Shown: piece after piece, positions 8,710 through 18,030 of the stretch
Position numbering within the stretch: the stretch's first letter is position 1
Layout: every line of letters starts with the position of its first letter
NCBI RefSeq assembly: GCF_003339525.1
Contig: NZ_CP031124.1
Span: forward strand, 1,178,001-1,242,000
Source: Ephemeroptericola cinctiostellae
Lineage (GTDB): Bacteria > Pseudomonadota > Gammaproteobacteria > Burkholderiales > Burkholderiaceae
DNA length: 64,000 bases
Direction: 5' to 3'
Translations under genes and position numbers: made by a program
Notes under the pieces: model-generated
What the model saw: only the letters and a program-made list of their open reading frames with translations
Told to the model about the DNA's origin: nothing
Database searches by the model: none

Positions 8710-9588
8710 TTATACACCGTGCTGTTTTAACCAGTTAATGCAACGCAACCAAGCGTCTTTGGCATCATCTGCTTGGTAGCTGGGACGGTAATCCGCATGA
8801 AAAGCATGCGATGAGTTGGGATAAATAACGAACTCGGAGCCGCTCGTGCCTTGGCTCAAAGCCTGTTGCATGCATTCAATGGCCTCAAGGGAAATGCCCG
8901 TGTCTTGACCCGCATACAATCCAAGCACAGGCGTTTTTAATGTCGAGGCCATTTGAATCGGGTGCGTTGGGTTCATTGGCGACAACTCACCTTCCAGTCG
9001 GCCGTACCAAGCCACACCCACTTTGACTTGCGGGTTGTGTGCGGCATACAGCCATGTGATGCGTCCACCCCAGCAAAAACCATTGAGGCCGAGTCGGTTC
9101 AAATCGCCGCCATTTTGCCCTGCCCATTTGACAACGTGATCCAAATCATTCATGACTTCAACATCTGGGGTTTTGCGAATGATGTGGGTCATCAAGTCCG
9201 CCATGACGGGGTGGGCACTCGGGTTGCCTTGGCGAATGAATAATTCAGGCGCAAGCGCCATATACCCCAACTGTGCAAAACGTCGTGCGACATCGGCGAT
9301 GTGCTCGTGCACACCAAAAATTTCAGAAATAACCAGCACGACGGGTAGATTTTTACCATCCAATGGTTGTGCGCGGTACATCGGAACCGCCGTGCCGTTG
9401 ATGGTTAATGTGACGGTTTCAGTCAACAGGCCATCGCTGGGTGTGTGAATGGTTTGAGCGGATACAGGCAAAACCGCTGCGGCAAAGCCCACACCCACTG
9501 CGGTTTGAATGAAGTCTCGTCGTGTCACACCATCGGGGTGTGTACTGGGCGGGATGAGGCTTTTTACATCATTGAGGGCATCTGACAT
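8710..9588 (-). CDS. Tat-exported dienelactone hydrolase family protein
   Basis: 292 residues, alpha/beta hydrolase. The N-terminus has a twin-arginine signal (VTRRDFIQTAVGVGFAAAV, then a cleavage-like PVSAQ). The catalytic triad of the dienelactone hydrolase family is visible: nucleophile Cys172 in GFCWGG, Asp229 in GQDTGI and His261 in SSHAFH. Family members hydrolyse dienelactones or other small esters; the exact substrate is unknown. It is probably a single-gene unit ending at the terminator near 8532. Confidence 0.85.
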   Translation of the reverse strand: MSDALNDVKSLIPPSTHPDGVTRRDFIQTAVGVGFAAAVLPVSAQTIHTPSDGLLTETVTLTINGTAVPMYRAQPLDGKNLPVVLVISEIFGVHEHIADVARRFAQLGYMALAPELFIRQGNPSAHPVMADLMTHIIRKTPDVEVMNDLDHVVKWAGQNGGDLNRLGLNGFCWGGRITWLYAAHNPQVKVGVAWYGRLEGELSPMNPTHPIQMASTLKTPVLGLYAGQDTGISLEAIECMQQALSQGTSGSEFVIYPNSSHAFHADYRPSYQADDAKDAWLRCINWLKQHGV

Positions 9589-9948
9589 GTGCTTTTCCTT
9601 GGCATGGTGCAGCGAATCATAAAGTGTAAAAAACCACTTTTGCGCTTATTTGAATTTAGAGGCTTTAGGGTTTTTGAGCCGAGATTCATCACTATAATCC
9701 ATGATTTTTTCACTGTAAACCAACATGTTGGATGATTGATTAAATGGTTGGTGGGTGGCTCTGTGTGAAAGTCATTATAAAAAAAACAGGTTGCTGGTGA
9801 GCGGCCTGTTGGGGGTGTTTTTAAAAGTACCCATGTCAATTGTGCATGCGGTTATTTATGGGCATGCATGCACTGTATAACCTAAATGGATTGTTTTAAA
9901 TCCAAGCCAAGGCCACTTAAGTCATTTTTTAGGCCTGAATGCAATGTT
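9589..9948. other. Intergenic region without a gene
   Basis: 360 bases between the dienelactone hydrolase start and the pgmB stop. It holds the pgmB terminator (9779-9810) and presumably the hydrolase promoter. Reading frames crossing it show no recognisable protein. Confidence 0.6.
9779..9810 (-). terminator. Terminator of the GH65-pgmB unit
   Basis: AACAGG (9785-9790) pairs with CCTGTT (9805-9810); read on the minus strand a run of eight T follows the stem. It lies downstream of pgmB. Confidence 0.6.
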
Positions 9949-10587
9949 TTAAATGTAATGCTTTAAGTCAAACTGATGCAGCCCATCAATCACGGTGTCT
10001 GCTAAAGTCAGTACGGCTGGATCACCAATGCCAATGGCATACATGCCAGCATCTTTGATGGATTGTAAACCAGCAACGGCATCTTCAATGCCAATGCATT
10101 CAGTGACGCTGAGGTTCAGTTGAGCCGCACCTTTGAGGAAAATTTCAGGGTCTGGTTTGCCGTTGATCACGAACCGAGCATCAACCACCGTGTCGAATAA
10201 GTCGCTGATGCCCAACCGTGCCAAAATCGCTGGCGCATTTTTGCTGGCGGAGGCCAGACCTGTTTTTAAACCCGCCGCATGAATGGCTTCGAGGGCTTCG
10301 CGTGCGCCAGGGAGGAGGTCGCTGGCGTTCATGTCGGCGATGAGCTCAACGTATTCATCATTTTTGCGCGCGGCTTCATTTTCTTTTTCTGCTTCGGTGA
10401 GCGAGATGCCGCCGTGTTGCAAAATCAGATTGAGTGAATCCATGCGACCGACGCCTTTGAGTTTCTCATTGAATTCGTGGTCAATGTCAAAGCCCAATCG
10501 TTGTGCGAGTTTTTGCCAAGCGATGAAATGAAATTTAGCCGTGTCGGTGATGACACCGTCGAGGTCGAAGATGAAGGCTTGAATCAT
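9949..10587 (-). CDS. pgmB: Beta-phosphoglucomutase
   Basis: 212 residues, the usual size. HAD-superfamily motifs are complete: FIFDLDGVITDTAKFHF (nucleophile Asp and acid/base Asp), TGLASASKN (motif II Ser), and GIEDAVAGLQSIKDAGM (motif IV Asp). The early run KLKGVGRMDSLNLIL is typical of beta-phosphoglucomutases. The enzyme turns beta-glucose 1-phosphate into glucose 6-phosphate. It lies 219 bases downstream of a GH65 phosphorylase in the same direction, which supplies exactly that substrate, so the two form one pathway. A strong hairpin lies between them. Confidence 0.93.
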   Translation of the reverse strand: MIQAFIFDLDGVITDTAKFHFIAWQKLAQRLGFDIDHEFNEKLKGVGRMDSLNLILQHGGISLTEAEKENEAARKNDEYVELIADMNASDLLPGAREALEAIHAAGLKTGLASASKNAPAILARLGISDLFDTVVDARFVINGKPDPEIFLKGAAQLNLSVTECIGIEDAVAGLQSIKDAGMYAIGIGDPAVLTLADTVIDGLHQFDLKHYI

Positions 10588-10631
10588 GGTGTCTCTCTTT
10601 TTTTGTTTGAAAATTAAATGACTTAATTAAA

Positions 10632-10667
10632 TGATTGATGGTGCATCCATCCATGAACCATCAATCA
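10632..10667. repeat. 11-bp inverted repeat between GH65 and pgmB
   Basis: TGATTGATGGT (10632-10642) and ACCATCAATCA (10657-10667) can form a stem with a 14-base loop. It has no T-run. It could stabilise the 3' end of the GH65 message or act as an operator for pgmB. Confidence 0.45.
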
Positions 10668-10806
10668 CAGTCCTTGATCAAAGCCTTTGATCCAGGCCCA
10701 ACAGCCATCATCGGGGTGGACATTAAAGCGATGCCGATGATGTGCGCGCATCAGCCAAGCCTTGAGCGATGAACACGTGGTTTGTATGGTTGTTCCCAGC
10801 CATGTG

Positions 10807-13128
10807 TTATAAGGTCATGACACAATCTTGTTCAGCCACAACCTCAATTTCCATGCCTTTGTGCGTGATTTTCAGTGCATCACCTTCGAGCAAGGTGTAC
10901 ACGGCGCGCTCTGCTTCAACACGGACTTGTAACAGGCGTTTTTTGATGCGGATGACAAATTGATAATGCGTCCATTGTGCGGGCAGAAACGGCGAAAATT
11001 TGGCATGACCGCCAAAGCTGCGCATGCCTGCAAAACCATATACCACGGACATCCACGAACCCGCCAAAGCCGCAGCATGCACGCCATGTTGGGTGTTGTG
11101 GTGCAAATTATCCAAATCCAAACGTGCGGTTTGCATGAAGTAGTCGTAGGCTTTTTCGGTGTAACCGACATCAGCGGCCATGATGCTGAAAATGCACGAT
11201 GACAGCGATGAGTCGTGCGTGGTGATCGCTTCGTAATAATCGTAATCGCGTTTTTTGTCCTCGTTGTTAAACTCGTGACCAAGTAACAATAAAGCCAGCA
11301 CGACATCGGGTTGCTTGCACACCTGATGGCGGTAGATCACCAATGGGTGGTAATGCAGCAGCAATGGGTATTTGTCTTTCGGCGCGTTGGCGAAGTCCCA
11401 AACAGGTTTGTCAAAAAATGCATCGTCCTGTGCATGCAATCCGCGTTCGGCATCATACGGCAGTTTCATGTGGGCGGCGGCATCTTGCCAGACCGCAATT
11501 TCTTCGCTGGTCAGGCCGATTTTTTCACGAAGGCTTTCCAATGTTGCAGGGTGGTCTTTTGACAGCCATGCGACGATGTTGACTGCAAATTGCATGTGAT
11601 GACGGGCCATGGCGTTGGTGAACAGGTTGTTGTTGACAAGCGCGGTGTATTCGTCAGGCCCCGTGACCGTGTAAATGCCAAATTGGCCGTTCGCATCAAA
11701 CTGACCCAGCGCAGGCCAAATGCGTGCGGTTTCAAACACCACTTCTGCACCCTGCTCAAGCAGGAAGCTGGTGTCGCCTGTGACATCGGTGTATTGGCGA
11801 ATCGCGTAAGCGATGTCTGCATTGATGTGGTATTGCGCGGTGCCAGCTGGAAAATACGATGAACATTCGGGGCCCGTGATGGTGCGCCACGGGTAGAGTG
11901 CACCTTTGTCATGTGCCATTTCGCGGGCACGGGTGCGTGCGGCATCGAGTGTGCTGGCACGGTATTCGAGCAGTTTGCGGGCGATTTCAGGGCGGGTGTG
12001 CAGGAAAAATGGCAACACATAAATTTCGGTGTCCCAGAAATAGTGACCATCGTAACCTGCACCCGTCACGCCTTTGGCGGCGATGTTGGTTTTGCCATCT
12101 CGCCCTGCGGATTGGAGCAAATGAAATTGAGAGAAGTGCATGCCTTGTTGTAATGACACATCGCCACCAATTTCAACGTTCGCATTGCGCCAAAAGTCAG
12201 CCAAATATGTGGTTTGCTCCGCCACCAAGCCATCAAAGCCAATGGCATGGGCTGCACTCAAAGCGCTGTGTGCCGCATCAACCATGAGGTCTTTGCTCAC
12301 AGATTGACTGCTGATGTAGGCTGCAAATTTAACGATGGAGATGGTTTGACCCACTTCGGCAATGTGGTCAAAGACAAAGCGCGCTTGCTGCTCATCGTGA
12401 CTGGTCGATGCGGGTGCAGTGGCATGCATGGCGCTGCTGACCACTTCCAAATCGCTGTGGTGGGTGCGGTGTGTGAAGGCCGAGAAATTGTCGCTGGATT
12501 TAAACGCAACATAATTCAAAAGTCCACCCAAGGAGGCGCCCACCCGCGGATCGTCGCCTGCTTTGACCGCGCGTGGAAGGTTGCTGATGCTGGAAATCAG
12601 GGTGATTTCGCCCGTGAAGTTCAGTGGCGTCACCGCATACCGCACTGCAACAACGGCCATGTGTGAAAAACTCACCAAACGCTCGCTGCGCACGCGCACT
12701 TGTTGTCCGCTTTCGGCCGTCCACACATATTCACGCGTCAACACACCCGTTTGGAAATCCATGCGACGGCTGTACTCAGTGAGCTCACCCACGTTCGGAT
12801 TAAATGCCACACCATCGATTTTAAACGTGATGCCTGTTGCATTTGGGACTCGGACGATGAATTGATTGGCCTTGGCGAAGCCATACGCTGATTCGGGGTA
12901 AACGATGGGTTCACTTTCGTAAAAGCCATTCATAAAAACATCATTCTGGGCCGTACCTGCCCATATGTCGCCTTCGTCATGCGCACCACGCACACCAATT
13001 TGTCCATTGCCCAGTGTGAACAATGTTTCATGCAAAGCCGCTTGCGAGGGATTAAATTCGGGTTCGCTGATGGCCCAAGGCTCGATGGCGATGTGTGGTG
13101 CGGATGTGTGGTGTTCAGTCTGATTCAT
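10807..13128 (-). CDS. Glycoside hydrolase family 65 phosphorylase (maltose phosphorylase-like)
   Basis: 773 residues, the length usual for GH65 disaccharide phosphorylases. An N-terminal beta-sandwich precedes the (alpha/alpha)6 barrel. Catalytic-domain motifs are clear: GHYFWDTEIYVLPFF (around 361-375), ALYPWRTITGPECSSYFPAG (410-429) and TGPDEYTALVNNN with the general-acid Glu493. The enzyme inverts an alpha-linked glucose disaccharide (maltose, or trehalose, kojibiose and similar) with phosphate to beta-glucose 1-phosphate plus glucose. Pairing with pgmB supports this. The exact disaccharide cannot be read. A GAGG ribosome site precedes the ATG, and a LacI-type operator sits 36 bases upstream. 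No sugar transporter is visible nearby. Confidence 0.9.
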   Translation of the reverse strand: MNQTEHHTSAPHIAIEPWAISEPEFNPSQAALHETLFTLGNGQIGVRGAHDEGDIWAGTAQNDVFMNGFYESEPIVYPESAYGFAKANQFIVRVPNATGITFKIDGVAFNPNVGELTEYSRRMDFQTGVLTREYVWTAESGQQVRVRSERLVSFSHMAVVAVRYAVTPLNFTGEITLISSISNLPRAVKAGDDPRVGASLGGLLNYVAFKSSDNFSAFTHRTHHSDLEVVSSAMHATAPASTSHDEQQARFVFDHIAEVGQTISIVKFAAYISSQSVSKDLMVDAAHSALSAAHAIGFDGLVAEQTTYLADFWRNANVEIGGDVSLQQGMHFSQFHLLQSAGRDGKTNIAAKGVTGAGYDGHYFWDTEIYVLPFFLHTRPEIARKLLEYRASTLDAARTRAREMAHDKGALYPWRTITGPECSSYFPAGTAQYHINADIAYAIRQYTDVTGDTSFLLEQGAEVVFETARIWPALGQFDANGQFGIYTVTGPDEYTALVNNNLFTNAMARHHMQFAVNIVAWLSKDHPATLESLREKIGLTSEEIAVWQDAAAHMKLPYDAERGLHAQDDAFFDKPVWDFANAPKDKYPLLLHYHPLVIYRHQVCKQPDVVLALLLLGHEFNNEDKKRDYDYYEAITTHDSSLSSCIFSIMAADVGYTEKAYDYFMQTARLDLDNLHHNTQHGVHAAALAGSWMSVVYGFAGMRSFGGHAKFSPFLPAQWTHYQFVIRIKKRLLQVRVEAERAVYTLLEGDALKITHKGMEIEVVAEQDCVMTL

Positions 13129-13163
13129 GCTCGCCTCTGTATATGTATCTCTATTTTTATATG

Positions 13164-13173
13164 AAAACGTTTT
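13164..13173. promoter_or_regulatory. LacI-family type operator upstream of the GH65 gene
   Basis: Perfect palindrome AAAACGTTTT centred on CpG, 36 bases before the GH65 start codon. A central CG flanked by A/T-rich arms is typical of LacI/GalR-family sites, which often control disaccharide phosphorylase genes. No LacI-type gene is present in the window. Confidence 0.45.
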
Positions 13174-13410
13174 ATTTTACAATAATAATTACTGTGCTGT
13201 AAGTTAATTGTATGGTGCAGTGAAGCAAATTTTATACAGAATTAAACACGGTTTTTATGTGAAAATTCAGGACAGCCCGTTTCTGTAATTGTATTATGAT
13301 GAGTAGAAGAGCATCTTTAAAAGGGCTCAATATAAATAATATAAACCATCCAAAAAAGCCTCGTTTGACTATTTTGTCATCAGGCTGTTCAGGTTGTTAG
13401 GAGATGCACC

Positions 13411-14814
13411 ATGGCGGTATCCGTCTTTGATTTGTTTAAAATTGGCATTGGGCCGTCCAGCTCACACACTGTGGGACCCATGCGTGCCGCTAAAATGTTT
13501 GCTGAACATTTGCAAAAACATGACTTACTCAGCGAAACCAGCCGCGTGCGTGCGCAAATGTATGGTTCGCTGGGTTTGACGGGGATCGGACATGGCACCG
13601 ATAAAGGGGTGTTGCTTGGCTTGCTGGGTTATGCGCCAGATACGGTACCGATTGAAACGGTGCAAGATGATTTGGATAAAATCAGCCTCGATCAACGTCT
13701 GATGCTCATGGGTACGCACGATGTGGCGTTCAGTCTCAAACATGATTTAATTCTGCATCGCCGCCAAGCCTTGGCGGAGCATCCAAATGGCATGAAATTC
13801 ACCGCGTATGACCATGCCGATCATGTCATCATTGAGCGTAAATATTTATCGGTTGGGGGCGGTTTTGTTGTCACGGTTGGCATGGATCCTGCGCCTGTAT
13901 TGGATGCTTTCAATGAAGTGAAATACCCGTTCAGCAGCGCAAAGGAGTTGCTGGATATCTGTCAGCGAGAGCAAATCAGCATTGCAGAGCTGATGTTTGC
14001 CAATGAATTGACATGGCGCAGTGCAGAGGATGTGCGTGCGGAGTTGATGAACATTTGGAGTGTGATGCAAACCTGCGTGTCGCGTGGTTGTGGCATCAAT
14101 AACCCTGATGCGACTGGTTATTTACCTGGCGGTTTGAATGTCAAACGCCGCGCAGCTGAACTGTACACCCAGCTCACGCAGCATGCTGAGCGTGCATTGT
14201 CCGATCCTTTGTCAGTGATGGATTGGGTGAATTTGTATGCGATTGCGGTGAATGAAGAGAATGCATCGGGTGGGCGTGTCGTCACTGCGCCCACCAATGG
14301 TGCGGCGGGCGTGATTCCAGCCGTTATGCATTATTATGAGCGATTCATACTGCGGAGTACGCCATCGGCGCCTGATGAAGGCATCATCACTTTTTTACTG
14401 ACGGCAGGTGCCGTTGGACTTTTATATAAACTCAATGCTTCGATTTCGGGTGCAGAGGTGGGTTGTCAAGGTGAAGTGGGTGTGGCTTGTTCCATGGCGG
14501 CCGCTGGGTTGGCTGCGGTGATGGGGGGCACGCGGGAGCAAATTGAGAATGCGGCTGAGATTGGCATGGAGCACAATTTGGGCTTGACCTGCGATCCTGT
14601 GGGTGGTTTGGTGCAAATTCCTTGCATTGAACGCAATGCGATGGGCGCGATTAAAGCAGTCAATGCTGCACGCATGGCATTGAGGGGTGATGGTGTGCAT
14701 CATGTGTCATTGGACATGGTGATTAAAACCATGCGTGACACGGGAGCCGACATGAAGAGCAAATACAAAGAAACAGCCAAAGGTGGCTTGGCTGTGAATA
14801 TGGTGGAGTGCTGA
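13411..14814 (+). CDS. sdaA: L-serine ammonia-lyase, iron-sulfur dependent, single chain
   Basis: 467 residues, full length. It begins with the family signature [20 protein letters not shown] and ends with the alpha-domain motifs: [31 protein letters not shown] and [20 protein letters not shown], which carry the cysteines of the 4Fe-4S cluster. The enzyme deaminates L-serine to pyruvate and ammonia in the cytoplasm. AGGAG lies 7 bases before the ATG. It stands alone, converging on the agmatine deiminase-like gene, with a terminator between them. Confidence 0.95.
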   Translation: MAVSVFDLFKIGIGPSSSHTVGPMRAAKMFAEHLQKHDLLSETSRVRAQMYGSLGLTGIGHGTDKGVLLGLLGYAPDTVPIETVQDDLDKISLDQRLMLMGTHDVAFSLKHDLILHRRQALAEHPNGMKFTAYDHADHVIIERKYLSVGGGFVVTVGMDPAPVLDAFNEVKYPFSSAKELLDICQREQISIAELMFANELTWRSAEDVRAELMNIWSVMQTCVSRGCGINNPDATGYLPGGLNVKRRAAELYTQLTQHAERALSDPLSVMDWVNLYAIAVNEENASGGRVVTAPTNGAAGVIPAVMHYYERFILRSTPSAPDEGIITFLLTAGAVGLLYKLNASISGAEVGCQGEVGVACSMAAAGLAAVMGGTREQIENAAEIGMEHNLGLTCDPVGGLVQIPCIERNAMGAIKAVNAARMALRGDGVHHVSLDMVIKTMRDTGADMKSKYKETAKGGLAVNMVEC

Positions 14815-14828
14815 GAAAAAATTTGGAA

Positions 14829-14858
14829 ATGGAAAGCACTTTTTGCTTTCCATTTTTT
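14829..14858 (+). terminator. Terminator of the serine deaminase gene
   Basis: ATGGAAAGCA (14829-14838), loop CTTTT, TGCTTTCCAT (14844-14853), then TTTTT. Confidence 0.8.
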
Positions 14859-14903
14859 CTTCTCTTTCTTCTCTTTCTTCTCTTTCTTCTCTTTCTTCTC
14901 TTT
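14859..14903. repeat. Five tandem copies of a 9-bp unit
   Basis: CTTCTCTTT repeated five times without error, running up to the stop codon of the agmatine deiminase-like gene (stop at 14903-14905). Polypyrimidine on the plus strand. It is located between two convergent genes and is probably non-coding. Confidence 0.9.
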
Positions 14904-16234
14904 TATCCGCGCGCTTGTCGAGCAGGTTGCTGTTGGGTGGCGCAGTGAATGGTTCCGCCGCCGTTCGCCAAACCATCTGCGGCCATTTGTAAAACGGTGC
15001 GTTCAGGGTAGAGTGCTTGGACTGTTTTCAGAGCAGCGGCATCGGCTTTTGGGTCGCCAAATTGTTGCATCATGACGCATTTATTGGCCACATAAAAGCC
15101 AATGTAGCCCGCAGCAAATGAGTTTTCATTGAATAAGTTGTCTGACCAATTGTTGCGTGAGAGGACAGCATTGGCAACCTTCTCCGCATCAGGTGCGACC
15201 AAAGGGTATAGGTTCAAGCGTCGTCCTTTGGCATCGGTTGCAGATTCTAAAATTTTCTTGTGCTCATGGGTCAACTCGTATTCAGGTGACTCAGGGTCGT
15301 TGTCCAGACCGTATGCGACCCGATGGGGGCCCACAAAACGGGCATAAAAATCAATGTGACCATCGGTGATGTCTTGTGCTTTTAAGCCTGGTAACCAAAT
15401 GACTTTTTGCACGCCCAGTAAACGCAGCAATTCATGTTCAACTTCAGTCTTTGTGCGGTTTGGGTTGCGGTTTGGGTTTAAAATGCAGCTTTCGGTACAA
15501 ATCGCGGTGCCTTCGCCGTCAACTTCAATGCCGCCACCTTCCAATACAAGCCACGTGCTGAGTTCGGGTGTTTGAGTGCGTTGTAAAATGAAGTGGGCAA
15601 CAGCTTTGTCATTTTTGATGGGTTGTGCTGAAATGCCATTTTTGGCTTTTTCTGGGTCTCGCCGCCAACCCGCTGCACCTGTGTCGTCTTGCCCCCAACC
15701 ATTGAAATTAAAATTCACGCCATGCCATTGCTGCTCGCTGTCAGATACAAAAATGGGGCCTGTATCGCGCATCCACAAATCATCCACTGCTTGTGAAATC
15801 AATTCAACTTTGCCGCCCGATTCGACGTTGGGTAAAACCGCATTGTGACCTGATCCTAATGTTAATGTGTTGGTGGTGTTTCCATGTAAAAGGCTGGCGA
15901 GTAAAGCTTTTGCCTCAGTCATGTCATTGGGTGAAACCAGCATTTTCACCGCCTCAAATCGTGACAATTGAATCGCAATGTTCATCAAATTGCGTCGAGC
16001 CAATGCGCGGCTGGCGCCATACGCGCCTGTCGTCCCCCACGCTTGCGCGGTGGCACCATAGGCCATCCATGTGGCATCGTGTGCTTCGCTTTCTTCGGGC
16101 ATGCGTGTGTTGAGGTTGGTTTTTTTTGTAGATGTTGACTGCACACCATCATCCGCACATGACAGCAGGGGAAAAGACATGATGGGCAATAAAGCCGCAC
16201 CGCTGAGGCCTTTTAAAAAATGTCGACGCTTCAT
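14903..16234 (-). CDS. Exported agmatine deiminase (peptidyl-arginine deiminase family) lipoprotein
   Basis: 443 residues. The N-terminus has a twin-arginine motif (MKRRHFLKG) and a lipobox-like LLSC near residue 26, so it is probably exported by Tat and anchored as a lipoprotein. The catalytic domain follows with DDLWMRDTGPIFV, VLEGGGIEVDGEGTAI, TDGHIDFYARF and the C-terminal NGGGTIHCATQQQP with the nucleophilic Cys. Family members convert agmatine to N-carbamoylputrescine and ammonia, or citrullinate peptides. Export is unusual for the polyamine enzyme, so another guanidino substrate outside the cytoplasm is possible. The stop codon abuts the 9-bp repeat. Confidence 0.85.
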   Translation of the reverse strand: MKRRHFLKGLSGAALLPIMSFPLLSCADDGVQSTSTKKTNLNTRMPEESEAHDATWMAYGATAQAWGTTGAYGASRALARRNLMNIAIQLSRFEAVKMLVSPNDMTEAKALLASLLHGNTTNTLTLGSGHNAVLPNVESGGKVELISQAVDDLWMRDTGPIFVSDSEQQWHGVNFNFNGWGQDDTGAAGWRRDPEKAKNGISAQPIKNDKAVAHFILQRTQTPELSTWLVLEGGGIEVDGEGTAICTESCILNPNRNPNRTKTEVEHELLRLLGVQKVIWLPGLKAQDITDGHIDFYARFVGPHRVAYGLDNDPESPEYELTHEHKKILESATDAKGRRLNLYPLVAPDAEKVANAVLSRNNWSDNLFNENSFAAGYIGFYVANKCVMMQQFGDPKADAAALKTVQALYPERTVLQMAADGLANGGGTIHCATQQQPARQARG

Positions 16235-16410
16235 TGTTGCTCCTTGTTGTGTGTTTTATTGTGGTATGGGTGTGGAACGGTTGGATGTGAACCCATGTTT
16301 TATAAACTTTTAATCTGAGATGGAGTTGTTGGTTCAGGTCGATTATAATCGCTGAATCACCGTTGTTTCACAGAAAATGGATTTATTTTGAAGACACACA
16401 CAGAGGGCAC

Positions 16411-16734
16411 ATGATGGAAGATAAAATACAAACATTTAGACAGCCGCTCGTGACTGCGACTGGGATTATTCTCGGCTTTATCCTGAATTTTGCCTCAACG
16501 TGGGTGAAATCAGACAGTCACCTCAGCGATTTTTTGGCTTATGTTGTGGGGGCATGCATTCTTTTTGGGACGACGTGTTTGATTGTGGTATTGGGTCGAG
16601 TGTTGCGCATGGATTACCCGCGAGCCAATGCTGAGGCGTATTACAAACGAACATTGAAATTATTCATTTGGGGAGTGAGTGTGGCTTTTGCGGGCGTGTT
16701 AATTGATATGTTTGGCAATTTTATGGCGGTCTAA
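16411..16734 (+). CDS. Small membrane protein of unknown function
   Basis: 107 residues from ATG 16411 (a second ATG follows directly at 16414), chosen for the AGAGGG ribosome site just upstream; an in-frame ATG at 16363 would add an implausible leader. Three hydrophobic segments are visible: LVTATGIILGFILNFAST, FLAYVVGACILFGTTCLIVVLG and LFIWGVSVAFAGVLIDMF. I do not recognise the family. It stands alone between divergent and convergent neighbours. Confidence 0.6.
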   Translation: MMEDKIQTFRQPLVTATGIILGFILNFASTWVKSDSHLSDFLAYVVGACILFGTTCLIVVLGRVLRMDYPRANAEAYYKRTLKLFIWGVSVAFAGVLIDMFGNFMAV

Positions 16735-16850
16735 ACCTCATTGCTCAAACGATCATATTGTGGGTTGAAGGTATTGATCAACCCACATTTTTATGTTGTG
16801 CGTTTTAATCCATCATGGGTTAAAACGAATGGCATGGACTGGCTTTACCA

Positions 16851-17258
16851 TCACTCGATTTTAGACGCCGTCCAGCTTTTAATCAACGTTGTTTGATCTT
16901 CGCAATGCCTTTGCAAATAATTCAAATTATTGTCGATGACGGCATGTAAATCATATTGCCCATCTTGACGGAGGGTGAAATGCTGATTCGAGAGTTTGAC
17001 AATGCTGTCTTCCCATTCAATGCCCGCATGAATATGGTATGCCCGCTCTCTTGGCCGAATGCAGAGGTATGACTGTGCTTGGCGTATGGCTATGACATCA
17101 AGTGCATTGATGCCATAAATGTGAAATTGTCGCTCTACAGGTAATTTTGACTCATCTACAATAACCTCTTCAAAGTCATCGCAATATACTGATATTTCAT
17201 AGCAAGGTAAGCCGTCAAGCACCTCCATAAATGCCAGCTTAATTCTTTCTTGTGTCAT
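16851..17258 (-). CDS. Hypothetical protein
   Basis: 135 residues from ATG 17258, chosen because AGGGG lies 8 bases upstream; the in-frame extension to 17435 has no such site and looks non-coding. It is a soluble, acidic protein with no signal or membrane segment and no motif I recognise (for example CYEISVYCDDFEEVIVDES, then QDGQYDLHAVIDNNLNYL). It lies just downstream of the chromate transporter pair in the same direction, but 190 bases apart, so co-transcription is uncertain. Confidence 0.5.
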   Translation of the reverse strand: MTQERIKLAFMEVLDGLPCYEISVYCDDFEEVIVDESKLPVERQFHIYGINALDVIAIRQAQSYLCIRPRERAYHIHAGIEWEDSIVKLSNQHFTLRQDGQYDLHAVIDNNLNYLQRHCEDQTTLIKSWTASKIE

Positions 17259-17448
17259 TGCTGTATCCCCTTTTTTTGTAATATTAAAAAGATAAACACG
17301 AGCATTGTGTATGTGTAGTGGCTCGGAAGAGGCGGCAAAGTTGTTATGGGTGGAGTGCGTCGCTGTTATCATTATACGCGCATTAAATGATGTGGGGGGC
17401 TTCCAGAAAGCACTTTTCAAGCGATGAGTTTTCAACTAAATGAAAGAC

Positions 17449-18030
17449 TTACAAAGAAATGAAAGCGCCCAATATTGCGCCCGCAATCAGCATCCAAAGG
17501 GAGTGCGTTTTTGTTTTCCAGGCCAGCACTGCCGTAACCGCTGTGAGCAGCCACAGTGGCCAATTGTGAATATCTTGGCCTTGTTGATTACTGGCTGTGC
17601 TGAGCAACCAACCAATGGACAGCAATAAGGCCACCACAATTGGAGCCATGCCTTGCATGAATACGCGCACACCGATTTGATCGCGGTTGCTGCGACACCA
17701 ACGGGTTGCATAATATGTCAACAGCATGCTCGGTAAAAGTGCGCCCAACATGCTCAGTGTCATGCCCAACATGGCCTGCCCATAACCGCCCGCATTGAGG
17801 CCGACGTTCCAGCCGAATAAAGCAATATACAAGGTGTTGGGTCCTGGCGATGTCTGAGCAAGGGCAATCGACGAGGCGAATTGAGCCTCTGTGAGCCAAT
17901 GCTGATCAACCACTAAAAAACGGTGCATGTCTGGGATGGTCGTCACTGCGCCGCCAATCGCCATCAGAGACAATGATAAAAAATGACCAAATAAGCCGAG
18001 CCAATCGTACCAATTTAAACTGATGTTCAT
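17449..18030 (-). CDS. Chromate transporter, second half of a two-gene CHR system
   Basis: 193 residues, one short-chain CHR domain. The family motifs are present (LMAIGGAVTTIPDMHRF, and SSIALAQTSPGPNTLYIALFG with the conserved PGP). About five to six membrane segments. It overlaps the preceding gene by 4 bases (ATGA), as in paired short-chain ChrA proteins that work as antiparallel heterodimers. Such transporters export chromate, or more generally act as anion transporters. Confidence 0.85.
   Translation of the reverse strand: MNISLNWYDWLGLFGHFLSLSLMAIGGAVTTIPDMHRFLVVDQHWLTEAQFASSIALAQTSPGPNTLYIALFGWNVGLNAGGYGQAMLGMTLSMLGALLPSMLLTYYATRWCRSNRDQIGVRVFMQGMAPIVVALLLSIGWLLSTASNQQGQDIHNWPLWLLTAVTAVLAWKTKTHSLWMLIAGAILGAFISL

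Noticed and set aside
9564..9839. 91-codon frame upstream of the dienelactone hydrolase, minus strand
   Set aside because: Overlaps the true start of the hydrolase in another frame and contains the upstream terminator region; no recognisable domain.
14707..14976. Minus-strand frame with a run of Arg-Glu-Glu triplets
   Set aside because: Produced by the 9-bp tandem repeat; overlaps the end of two real genes in other frames.
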